A stretch of DNA of 64,000 nt. It comes from Lepeophtheirus salmonis. Taxonomy: Eukaryota > Arthropoda > Copepoda > Siphonostomatoida > Caligidae. The stretch is taken from positions 8,184,001 to 8,248,000 of the forward strand of contig NC_052136.2 in assembly GCF_016086655.4 (NCBI RefSeq), in the 5' to 3' direction. The stretch's first letter is position 1; every line of letters starts with the position of its first letter. Both the position numbers and the translations under genes were made by a program. Below, piece after piece: positions 44,501-54,755 of the stretch. A model generated the notes under the pieces. That model had not been told where the DNA came from. It searched no databases and saw only the letters and a list, made by a program, of their open reading frames with translations.

Positions 44501-47500
44501 CAAATCGATCCATTCGATTGATATCTGCATTGTGATCAACTAAAAGCATACAACAAACCGTGGAACCTCTATAGGAAGCATAGTGAAGAGGACTTGAACC
44601 ATTCTCGTCAACTGTATCCACTAATTTCCCTTGCATACCATCAATAGTCATAGAAACCACTTCTATGGGATCAATAGGTGATAAATTATTCCCCTTACCA
44701 GGAATAAACTTATACTCCGATCTAACACTTTTTTTAAAATAATTTTTGATAAAGGCGTAGTGAAGAGGAATTCGACCAAAACTGTCCTGTAGAACTGGAT
44801 TAACACCACACTTGAACAGCAATGATTCAATTTCCAAATTAATGTTGAAATCATCCGTTGAGTTATTGATACTAAGATGTAAAGCATTAAAGCCATCAAC
44901 AGTGGTATCATTTTGTAGTTTACATAAAGCAAGTATTTGCTCTAGTATGCCCATTCTGTCTGTGTTATTTCTATCATTGATAACTTTATCAACGGCTACA
45001 ATGAAAATGGGATAAATTGGAAGTTTCGTGATTGGAAGTACGGCACCAGCTTTTAAAAGAGTGTTAAACATTTCCATATTTCCGGAAATAATTGTTTCAA
45101 CTAGTGGATCACGACAACAAAGTCCTTGAGCATCTTTTCTGTCTTCTTCATACACCATAGGATTGAGCTCTTCATGAACAGCAAAAATATTTGCACCTTT
45201 AGCAATATAATTTTTAAACTCAACCATATTGTTACTACGAATCGACCTAATTAAACAAGTGATTCCGTCACAGTCAATCGCCTCAAAATCTTTGTCGTAT
45301 TCACATAGAATTTCAAATGCAGGCTTAAAATATGAGTTCTCAGGATTTACCAGTGGTTCATTGTTGGCATTCAACAGTATAGAATGTGCGGATATTTCTC
45401 CGATTTGCTTATTTTTCTCAACAGATTTTCTTAAATTTGGCTCAAATTTCTTCAAGAAATTGCTGAGTATGTCTCTTGCCAATTCCCACAAACAATTATA
45501 CGCACATATTGAGTAACCTTCAAAATCTTTATGGTTGATACTTGGAAAATTGGCATAGATGCGACATATGTCAAATAATAGGTTGCTATTATTTAGACGA
45601 AACTTCTCCATGTCTATAAGATTTTTGGCATCTAACAGAAATAAATAATCCATTAATTTCGTAAAAATTACTTTTTCTTCATTTATGTATTTTAGATTTA
45701 TATTATAAATGAAGAGATTCAAAGTTTTCAAGGAATTATTGACCAAGGGTTTCATATTCGATACATCCGTTTTCATTGCATCCAAAAACTTGGATATTAA
45801 GTCGTAATTCTTTGGCTGGGAATAGTTTTTTCTTGATTTAAATAGATAGTCGATAGGTAAGTGTCCAAATTCATCAACCAAACATGAATTACAACCTTTT
45901 TCCAGCAAAAAGTCAAAAATTCGAAGTACGTTCCTCGTGGATGTTTCATCCAGATCCTTAACGTTACGGACTCTTGCGTCTAAATTTTCCGCAAGAAAGT
46001 GGAACACATTCTTATTCTCTACATCAGAGAGGCATGGATTAATCTTCAATTGATCGACTAAGTAAGTAGCATAAGAATACATTTCATCATTGCAAGTATG
46101 CTGAGACACGCGCAAGAGTTCCATCAGCAATGTCCTTCCTTTATCGTCTTGGAAATTAGTGCAAACACCAGGGATTTGAAGCATATATTGCCCCAGACCT
46201 AGATGACCTCTCAAAATAGCAATAGCTAAAGGAGATATTTTCCATTCGTTTACAGGATCCGGAACTGCTCCAGTTTCTAATAAGACGACAGCACAATGAT
46301 ACCAGCCATAAGCACATGCATAGTGCAAATTAGAATTTCCAGATGAATCTTTTCTATCAGGATCAGCCCCTAATTTAAGTAAATATGAGGCTACATTTGC
46401 GGCTCCATTCATCACTGCATGAGTCAATGCTGAACGCTTAAACTTGTCTAATGCCTCTACCTTTGCTTGACCATGTTCTACAAGGAACTTGACCATTTCC
46501 AAATTTCCCATTCCAGAAGCTAACATCAATGCAGTAAGTTTTCCATATTTGGTATTTAAAGGCTTGTCCACCCTAGCCTTATGTTTCAATAAAACTTTAA
46601 GGGATTTAAATTTACTGTCTACTGCAGCTAAATGAATTGGACACCAACTGTTTTTTAAAGCTCTATCTACGCCTCCAATTCCAACTTTACTATCAAACTC
46701 ATTGTCTTTAGAAAGATTCAAGATAATGAATTCCATTGCTTTAACATTCTCTATATTGGAGGCTATGATAAGAGGAGTATAGCCTTCTTTGTCAGGAACT
46801 TCCAAACTTACTGACTTTGAAAATAGATATTTTAAAGCATCTATTCCTTTAGTACAAGCAGCTGCATAATGGATCAAAGACCTTTTATGACTATCTTCAA
46901 TCCATAAATTGGATGACACAGATAGGAGTGATTTTAATACATTGACATTTGGGTTGAGACAAGCAAGATGAAGAGGGGTAATAGATTCATCACCCTTCTT
47001 GATTACACTAGTTTCCCTCATTCCTTTTGTTCCTCTCTTCCAATCTTTTGCTGTAAGTGCTTCTACGTGAAGATCTGTAAATTCTGATGATTTTATATGT
47101 TTCTTGAATAAATAGAGGGCAATTTTGAGATTGTCATTAAAAAAGGCTTTTGATATAACGGGCCAAAATTGAAATTTACGCACAACATTTTCTTCAATAA
47201 GAAACTCAACAAAATCAACACTTAATTTTTTAGATAGAATAAATGTATATAAGTCGGATTTTGATTTTGTATCATCTTTTGTTAGAGCATTATTTCCCTC
47301 TCTTCCACCCCGAGAAGCTTCAATTTGACGGATATTCTTAATACCAAGAGATCTGTAGTTGTAAATACCAGTAGATGTTGTTTCAATCATTTGAATAGGT
47401 GAGGGAGCTCTTGACTTGTTTGATGCTTCTTTAGAAACTAGGATTTTGATAGCGTCTCTATCTTCAGCCATAATAGCGTACATCATGGGAACCATGTCAT

Positions 47501-48179
47501 TAGCAAGGGAGCGGCGAATCGTTAACGAGCTTACTTTTTCATTGTCATCAATCAACGATTTTAATAATTTCTTATCTTTGAGTAATATTGAACGAATGAT
47601 AAGCCGACTATGGTGAGTGGTGGAAATGAAAGGGAAATCCATGGAACTGGACTCAAAAAAAGGATCTGAATCATAGACAGTGACATGGTCCCGAGGTTTG
47701 AGTCGCCAATTGGGATTCGTTTTATCTATCTTTACTTTGACTCTCTTGACTTTTGAAGATACTTTGCTTTTTTTAGTGGATTTCTTGTTGGATTGTTTTT
47801 CATTTTTGAATCGTTTAGGTTTGATGGGGGACTTTGTGTCCTCGTCTTGTTCTGGAATCTCCCCTAGTTCTTTAACAAATTTAGTACCGTAGTCTTTATT
47901 CTTCTTTAGCTCTGAGAGAGTCATGGAATAGGAATTTCCTTGAACTCGACTCATTTTGGATTTCCTTATGATGGAAGAAGCCGGGACTCTGTCCACAGAA
48001 GAGGTGAGAACCCATTCATTTTCCTTTGAGGCCTTCTTCTCGAGCCAGAGTACTTTAAGATCTTTCATTCCTTCATAGAAATGCTGATTACTTTTGCAGG
48101 TCCAAAATAGACTTCCATCATCTCCATGTATGATCAAAAAGGATCCTCTCGGATACACCAACTTCTTCGCTCCACCCAT
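41557..48179 (-). CDS. Giant ankyrin-WGR-PARP (PME-5-like poly(ADP-ribose) polymerase), copy 1
   Basis: About 2,200 residues if the frame is continuous. Start is ATG 48179 (MGGAKKLVYP), two bases after the leader-intron acceptor. Order: N-terminal unassigned domain (FWTCKSNQHF...VLWLEKK), Lys-rich NLS-like stretch (residues about 125-160), ankyrin repeats from about residue 190 to 1660 (e.g. SITPLHLACLNPNVNVLKSL, GRTPLMIAVKSNDLDF), WGR domain (TNWGRWGDVGNYQNTPFG, near 1768), PARP regulatory helical domain (VIPFGQISRTNIQKAKTLLE), then the catalytic domain. The H-Y-E triad is present (LLWHGTK, GRGIYTAD, YNEFII), so polymer synthesis is plausible. This architecture is that of C. elegans PME-5. 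A missing C at 42309 (TTCTCAATC against TTCTCCAATC in copy 2) shifts the frame just before the catalytic domain: the long frame stops at 42219 and the catalytic frame resumes to 41557. The acidic linker before WGR is shorter than in copy 2. Confidence 0.85.
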
Positions 48180-48181
48180 GA

Positions 48182-48259
48182 CTAGATAAACAAATAAATT
48201 ATTTGAAATAATACTGATACTCTTCAAAATTCTTCTAATTAATTAGAAATTATATTTAC
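48182..48259 (-). other. Leader (5' UTR) intron of PARP copy 1
   Basis: On the reverse strand, TTAAG|GTAAATAT (exon end 48260) and TATCTAG|TCATG (exon start 48181) bound a 78-bp intron. The same splice sites are present in copy 2 with a 62-bp intron. Confidence 0.72.
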
Positions 48260-48310
48260 CTTAATAATAACCAAAGTTTTAACCAGATTCAAAATCAAGA
48301 CTGATACTCA

Positions 48311-49349
48311 CAGGCCCTGTCCTAATCAGCTTTATAGTTAAACGCCTCTTCGGTATTTGGAAGTGAAACATGCCCACGAGATTATTATTCCTTTTTTATG
48401 CATAACTCCCGCAAGTGAGTTATACTTATGCATAAATAATAACAAATTACTTAATGAGAATCACTATTTTCCTCCTAGAGAGTAGATATATTGCGCCCTT
48501 TCCTTCTTTATGCTACGTCACATACACTAGCTAGCTCTGTTTACATTTTTTACATATTGCGTGATTTTGAAAATAAGTTTCAAGCAGCTCAAAACGGTTA
48601 TAATCTGAAAAGTGTGGTCGGAAAAACCATATTATTTTTCTTCTCACAATTTAAAAAAAATTTTCATTATCATTTATTAAAATACCATATAATATATGAT
48701 ATATGATTATCAATCATATATGGTTCGTCAATATTCAAACAATCTTGGAGAAAAAAAATCAAGAGTAGGAGAACATTTACTCTAGTATATCATTCTTAAA
48801 CTATGTATGAAGTGTCCCCTAATATTTACGGATAGAGTATTTGCTAGAGAAACAATTCGGCTATCTAACTTATATTATCTTATAGTCATAGGGCTCAGCT
48901 TATTGTAAAACAAACTTAATTTATATTCTTTTTAACATAATTATAATTATTATGCGCATATTAATTTACAAAAAAAAACTTACCGAAAAAAAGGACGGGT
49001 ACGTCTTAGTCCCAATTTACTTTTTTACTACATATATACATACTGGCCGAGTGGTCCATTAAAATATGGACACTATGAATTTTAAACTTCAACAAGGTAT
49101 AATTTATTAATTAACAATAGGATAATAGGAAATAGGATAAAAAAAATTAATACTATAAATATATGTGTTTCTGAGCTTTAATAATTAATGTAGGCACCCA
49201 TTGGATTGGAAAAAAAAAATAAACTGTGTGAAAGATTAAGAATTTATCTACATTAAATATAAATTGATTTCCCCAATTTAAGTAATAAACATCCAGCATT
49301 TACATAAATGAGTAAAAATTCGAGCAATTTTTCGCTCTTCCGAAATGGC
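48311..49349. other. Spacer of the inverted duplication, left part
   Basis: AT-rich sequence, presumably holding the copy 1 promoter just upstream of its leader exon. A GGCCGAGTGGTCCATTAAAA stretch at about 49045 looks like a transposon end, but I found no partner. Confidence 0.4.
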
Positions 49350-49409
49350 GAGCGCGCTCCCGATCTCGCTCATTACTCCAAAGAATGAGCGCGCTCCCGC
49401 TTTCGCTCA
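49350..49409. repeat. GC-rich palindromic direct repeat
   Basis: Two 23-bp copies of GAGCGCGCTCCCG followed by ATCTCGCTCA or CTTTCGCTCA lie at 49350-49372 and 49387-49409. Each contains the perfect palindrome GAGCGCGCTC. More GCTC/GAGC words flank them (49324-49455). This is a sharp GC island in AT-rich DNA, possibly a transposon end. Confidence 0.65.
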
Positions 49410-49584
49410 AGAATTTAAAGCAGCGCTCGGAGTGGCGCTCTAAAGAGCGGCACTTAATAATGCTATGCTTCTAGCCAACCGTTTTGGTTACATTTATTTA
49501 TCTCATGGTCGAATTTTCCCTTAATCCTATGATGGATACTGCCGACTGCATTGTTGAGTCTCTGTTCTTTCTTCCACTCCCACT

Positions 49585-50107
49585 TCAACCTTCCACTCTC
49601 CATCTTCGAATTTGACTACATAGTTTTCCCCACGAATACTCTTCGACCTCTCTTCGTTCTTCACCGACGCGCACGCTCGGAGCATTGCTCTTCTCTTGTC
49701 CACAATAGTCAATAACCTTGTACCTTCCCAGAATATAGTTGCCAATAATCACCTTCACTCCTTCAACTAACTTTTTTTTTATAAGACACTTCACCTCGTG
49801 TAACTGACCTCTAACCTCAATTGGTGCAATTGCTTCCTCACTGCAGTTCACAATGGATCCATCTACCGCCATCACCTTTCTCTTAGATGTGATGCCCTCT
49901 CCATCCCAAGCACTCGCCCTGATAATTGTCTGGGAACAACAGGTGTCAATCATTCCCCAAACGTATTTTCTTTTATTTTTATATCGGTCTTTGGAGTCAT
50001 TACGCCTGTCTGGCTAATGGCATCGGCAGAACCCCCATGACGTTTCCCTGATTCCTTCTATAATTCTTTACCAGTTGTTTTACCTCCCCACAAGAATAAC
50101 AACTCCT
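49585..50107 (-). pseudogene. Retrotransposon gag-pol fragment: zinc-knuckle remnant and retropepsin-like protease
   Basis: The reverse strand has CYSCGEV near 50107-50087, like the start of a gag CCHC knuckle whose later His and Cys are lost. In another frame follows a 122-codon stretch (49953-49585) with WGMIDTCCSQTII and VIIGNYILGRYKVIDYCG. These correspond to the retropepsin active-site loop and the later ILG motif. The catalytic Asp is kept, but the usual DTG reads DTC. No reverse transcriptase or LTR was found, so it is an isolated relic. Confidence 0.6.
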
Positions 50108-50265
50108 CCTTTAGGTAATTTTTTTTTGCGTACTGAAGAAGCTACTATCATTAGCTAACTTACTTGTCTTGTTGTCACGTAGCCACATCATAACAATGTC
50201 TTGAATGTATCCATTGGCTCTCTCATATGATTCTTCAGCTTGTGAGTGATGGGGCTCTCCATGCA

Positions 50266-50640
50266 CAAGTTCACTTACACGACCCATGGACCGAGTTATA
50301 TTCTAGACTATTAGAAGGGGTCATTAATGTTCATTGCTCAATGAAGCGATGGCCGATGGGTAAAGATCCACCTCTTAAATCTCATGTTCTTTTGCACAAC
50401 CTATGGGCCTGGGTTATTATCAGATATTAAAAGGTGTCCTTGCTGCTCAGGGAAGCGGTGTTGGTGGATAAGGATCCACCTTTTAGACGAGTGGTTCACT
50501 TGCACAACCCGTGGGCCTGGGTATATTATAATATATTAGAAGAGGTTCTTGATACTCAGGATAGTGGTGGAGAGAGTTTTTCATCCCCCTTAGGGACCAG
50601 CTGTCCACTTGCACAATCTGTCGGCCGAAGTATATTTTTT
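50266..50640 (+). repeat. About 110-bp tandem repeat (4 units)
   Basis: CACTTRCACRACCCRTGG-like starts recur at about 50275, 50392, 50500 and 50609 (spacing 117, 108, 109 bp). A TATTAGAAGRGGT and a GATCCACCTYTTA block are shared within the units. The + strand stays open through most of it and repeats peptides such as VHLHDPW and VHLHNPWAWVYYNILEEVL, with one stop at 50428-50430. Coding status is unknown. Confidence 0.65.
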
Positions 50641-50865
50641 GAAATAAAATTGAATATTTTGTTACAATTTCTTAACATATAATAGTTTGAGGGGAGATGA
50701 TTTTTGTAATTGTTCCTTCTTGTATCCATTTAAATTCAATATCAAATGACAAATCCATCTTTAGAATTATATAGGAACGATTTATTGTATTCATCGTTAC
50801 CCACGTTACTCTACACGTCGTTATCTGTATTGTACCATGCAACCTTTCATCCCAAAAAGAAACAG

Positions 50866-50935
50866 AAAAAAGGCCCAAAATCATCTGGTAGTTAGCCAAA
50901 TATGTCAATCACACCAACCGCTATTTAAATCTTAT
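50866..50935. repeat. Dispersed repeat family, copy C (partial)
   Basis: AAAAAAGGCCCAAAATCATCTGGTAGTTAGCC is the same head as copies B and E; the rest is lost. Confidence 0.5.
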
Positions 50936-51311
50936 ACACTCGCAAACTATCACTGTCATATTATGTCTTCACCATTTTGAAAATAAATTACATATTATTA
51001 AAATCTACGTACTAATTTATTCGATACTGTATTATAATATTTGAGTAATAGAGTAGTTATGATGAGTTATATTATTTCTATGAAGAACGGAATTAGTTCG
51101 GTCCAACAAAAAATATAACGGTCTTAGACCGGTCTAGGATTTCCATACCGAAACCTAACAATAGTTCATTCACATTAACATGAATATTAATATGAGGGGC
51201 GTCTGCAGGGGTGGAGGCTTTAGGTCCCTCTTCAATTTCAAAAATACCACCAGAATTTGCATTATCGTGTTTCGAGGATACTTATCACGTGGACGACGAC
51301 ACCCCTTAGAG

Positions 51312-51997
51312 CAGGGGTTCCCAAAATATAACGGTCGCGACCCCCGGGGGTCGCGAGACACAGATGCGGGGTCGCGAAATGCATTCCAAAAAACAAATAC
51401 AATTTTTTTTTTTTTTATTAAAAATTTTATGCAAGTATAGGCCTATTTTGAAATAAATTGCTACCCATATATGTGTGTATATGTATGAAATGTATAAAAT
51501 AAAAGCACTCTATTTTGAAATAAATAATATTATATAGCTGCAGCCTAATAGCTTAAAAAGATATATTTTAGTTGACGAAATATTAAAACTAAACGTGAGA
51601 GCAGGTCGGACTGGAGGCGGACACAGAAACTCGGTACAAACCACCAGTAGCTTCTGCTCTGTTCAAGAAGCTGCGGCGCTGATCTCTGAGCAGCTGTGAC
51701 CAGAGAGACTCTGTGTTTTCACTGTTTCAACTGTTAAGAAGCAGTCAGTCACTGATCGGCTGCTTCACGTGAACGAGCTCTGATCTCACTGTGTGCGTCT
51801 CTCTGGTCGAGTGAGCGGGGCACGTGGCCTGTGTGTGCGCGCGCTGTCTGAGAACAGACACGCACAAGCACGCACGCATAGTGCATGTGCGCGTGGCTGT
51901 GCGCAACATTATAATCCACCTCCAGTGTTGTTGGGGGTCGCCAGTCTCTGGCATTGTTATTTTGGGGGTCGCAGGCTGAAAAGTTTGGGAACCCCTG
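51312..51997. mobile_element. GC-rich hAT-type non-autonomous element with perfect target duplication
   Basis: CAGGGGTTCCCAAA at 51312 and its exact reverse complement ending at 51997 bound 686 bp. The flanks are identical 8-bp duplications CCTTAGAG (51304-51311 and 51998-52005). Both features are diagnostic of hAT insertion. A 22-bp perfect palindrome (TCGCGA arms around C5G5) lies at 51335-51356. The right half (about 51600-51960) is much richer in G+C and CA/CG repeats than the surrounding DNA. No transposase is encoded. Confidence 0.9.
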
Positions 51998-52117
51998 CCT
52001 TAGAGATTACTATCACCTATTGGAACGGAACGCTAAAATCTCATTTTTAGCGTTCAGCGTATATTGAATAAGTTATTAATTTTGTGTATTTATGAAGAAA
52101 AAAAAATTAAATAGCCA

Positions 52118-52200
52118 TGACGTATGAAGGGAGAAGATAGAATCGACAGCTGACAACAAATATATGGGTTATTTTTGTGTTTGCGGTTAACGCCGTGTCT
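52118..52200. repeat. Dispersed repeat family, copy D (tail only)
   Basis: Carries AATCGACAGCTGACAACAAA and ends GCGGTTAACGCCGTG, the tail motifs of the family. Copy E begins 20 bp later, so the two lie in tandem. Confidence 0.55.
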
Positions 52201-52220
52201 AAAAAGAAATGGAAATAATT

Positions 52221-52455
52221 ACCCAAAATCAGTTAGTAGCTGTTAGCCAATTCTTTCCAGCTGTGGAATTACTATTACTCAAGAACAATAAATAGCCATT
52301 AAAATGTAAATGTTCACAGTTTAGCAAGAGTTCAATCAATCAACGTTCAGAACAGTGATAAGGGAGGGGGGCGTAAAAAGTAGGAAAATCGAGAGCTGAT
52401 AACAAAATGTATTTTTATGTTAGTGAGTACCGCTGAGAGGAGAGTTGACAAAATA
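52221..52455. repeat. Dispersed repeat family, copy E
   Basis: Starts ACCCAAAATCAGTTAGTAG and includes AAAATCGAGAGCTGATAACA and GTGAGTACCGCTGAG, colinear with copies A and B. Confidence 0.55.
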
Positions 52456-54639
52456 TGCATTTGATCTGTTTAAGACAATTCGACCAAGACTTGATCAGAT
52501 CATCGATCGTAGGAACACTGAGACATCCGTTTCAAAATGATTGATCCCTTTCTTTAAATATTTCTTCGCCTTCTAATTTATCTACCTATTTTTTTTTGTT
52601 GGGATTATTTTTGCCATAAATTTAAAACTACTAATTGAAGCATTTGATCTTATCATGAAATGAATCAATAATTTGTGAACAGTCAATAATTTCAATTTGG
52701 GGGATATAAAATTATCTGTTTCATTTTTCAAAATTGAATATAAACTGCCTACAAGAATTACAATCAAATGTATTTCTTCTACGAAATGTCCTTTCGTAGG
52801 CAATATTGACAGACAATGTCAATATGAAGAGTTAATTATACTTCTTGGAAAAAATATATATGTATATTTTGAATATTTTTTTTTTCGAATACCTTGATTC
52901 ATTGAAAGGAAATCTCGTTAGTAATTTAACTATTTTTTGTATATTGAACATTAATAATTTCATCAACACCTCATCAGAAATTTTTCAAAATTAATTAAAG
53001 AAAAAAATGAATCCCCTTTTTTTCGAGTTATTTCCATCAATCATGAGTTCCTACCCATACCTGTGAATATATATTATTATTTAACTAAAACCCCCCACAA
53101 AGGGTTGAAAAATATGTAGGGGAGACCCTTATTTTTCTAATTAAAGAACGTAAAGAGAGAATGAAGTAGGAACATAAAAAAATATAAGGTACCTAACAAT
53201 AATTCTCATTTTCACTGTTATAACATCTAACAATGTATATATTCTAAAATAAATCGTCAAAAAATATAGTATTTGACTTGTTCTCCTCTGTCTGAAACCG
53301 TTTCACACGGAGTCATTCCTCTTTTTACACAATGAATCATTTGGTAACTAGGCAACGCAAAGTTGAGGTCGTGACGTAAGAGAGAGAAAGAAGAGAACTA
53401 GAACAACAGGGAAAATTGAAATGAATATGAAACTCCCTCTTTTTTTTGCGTTTGACGGAAGTGCAAAATAATTGAAACTCTTTAACAGCTTACACATTTC
53501 AAAAAATAGTTAAATTTATTTTTATTGAAAGTTAAACCATTAAGTAATTATGAAGGACAGAATATGCGCTATATATTGTGAATTTAAGAAATTGTTATAA
53601 TGCAACACATATATTATGTACATTATCTCACAATGGTTCATTAAAGACAATTTTTGCAAATGAGGGAGAGCTAGTCAATTTCTTTTCTAATACTGTCTCA
53701 AAAGTCTTCATACTGTAGTAACTACCTACTCAGCACTTTTTTAAATCAAATTGTGTTGTATCTCATTAGGTGAAGTTGACACAAATCATTAAAAGAGATC
53801 CAAAATGACAATAAGAGAAATGTGAAAATGGCAGCACTGGTAAATAAAAATAGTCACAAAAATTTAATTTGTTGGACAAAAATTAAAAAAGAAAAAAATA
53901 ATAAATTATCTAGTAAAAAGCAAAAAATTCCTTAATTTGACGGGCTACAGTCCCTCTAACCCACCCCTGTTATTTTATAAAATAAAGATGTAACATATAT
54001 GTCTGATCATTTATAGTAAAAGTTATATGGAAAGTAGTACTCAATCAAGAATACATACAAATAGACTTATTAACTAATCACAATAAAATATTAGAAGAAA
54101 TCGGATCAAGGAACTTAAAATACAGTACAAAATGCATCAAAATTATTCAAATATGTTTTTCTCTTAAGAAAACAGTCAACTTCATGTAAATAAAAGAGTG
54201 TTTCGCTAGTTTTTTCTTCAAAATTTGAAACGGGAAAGAAAAAAATTAATAAAATACAATAAAACATTTAAATATTTTGCACTTTAGTCAAAATAAGCGT
54301 ACGCCAAAATAAGATATGTCTACATCATGTTAATTGCAGTGTTCCCTGAAAATTGTTCTATCGATTATCATTGACTGTATAACCTACCTACCTATCGTAT
54401 ATTGACTATGATTGTAGTAGCTTAGATATGCGTAAATCATGAATCACATTAACAAAAACACGCAAAACTTGCCCTCTTTTTATCTCTAAACTACGTGGCG
54501 TATTCTTAATACCCACAGTTATTTTAAAGTTTTTATTGTTAGTCCTATAAAACTATTTGCTTTATTTTTACATGCCGGGAAGTAAAAATTTCTGCGTATA
54601 TAAATATTATATAACTCTCGAGTAATGAAAATAATCCCT
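52456..54639. other. Spacer of the inverted duplication, right part
   Basis: AT-rich DNA before PARP copy 2. An X-box-like GGTAACTAGGCAAC lies at about 53350, and a repeat tail related to 7380-7420 at about 53940-53970. The copy 2 promoter presumably lies in the last few hundred bases; no clear TATA or initiator can be assigned. Confidence 0.4.
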
Positions 54640-54691
54640 CAGTTGTATTTTTGCTCAGTCGTTGATTGAATTCAAAGATCATAATCTTAAG

Positions 54692-54753
54692 GTAAATATT
54701 AACAATTTCTGATTAATAAGAAATATTTTGAACAATATTATTTGTGTATCTAG
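54692..54753 (+). other. Leader (5' UTR) intron of PARP copy 2
   Basis: CTTAAG|GTAAATATT to GTATCTAG|TCATG, 62 bp. Both splice sites are conserved with copy 1, while the interior has diverged. Confidence 0.72.
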
Positions 54754-54755
54754 TC

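Larger units (their letters stand above)
40975..48310 (-). repeat. Left arm of large inverted duplication
   Basis: The whole PARP gene, its leader intron and about 580 bp of 3' flank are repeated in inverse orientation at 54640-62005. Flank homology is visible downstream (TTTGGATAATAATTGATCAG, AAATGTCTACTCTGGACT, TCCTATGCATWATG, ATTTCGG...GTTGATAT) and fades at about 40975 and 62005. The 5' edge fades just upstream of the leader-exon donor. Confidence 0.88.

Noticed and set aside
48180..48227. Upstream extension of PARP copy 1 to 48227
   Set aside because: Those 16 codons lie in the conserved leader intron and are not shared with copy 2.
53343..53362. X-box (RFX) site GGTAACTAGGCAAC near PARP copy 2
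   Set aside because: One half-site is poor, the neighbouring gene is not ciliary, and such a match is expected by chance at this scale.
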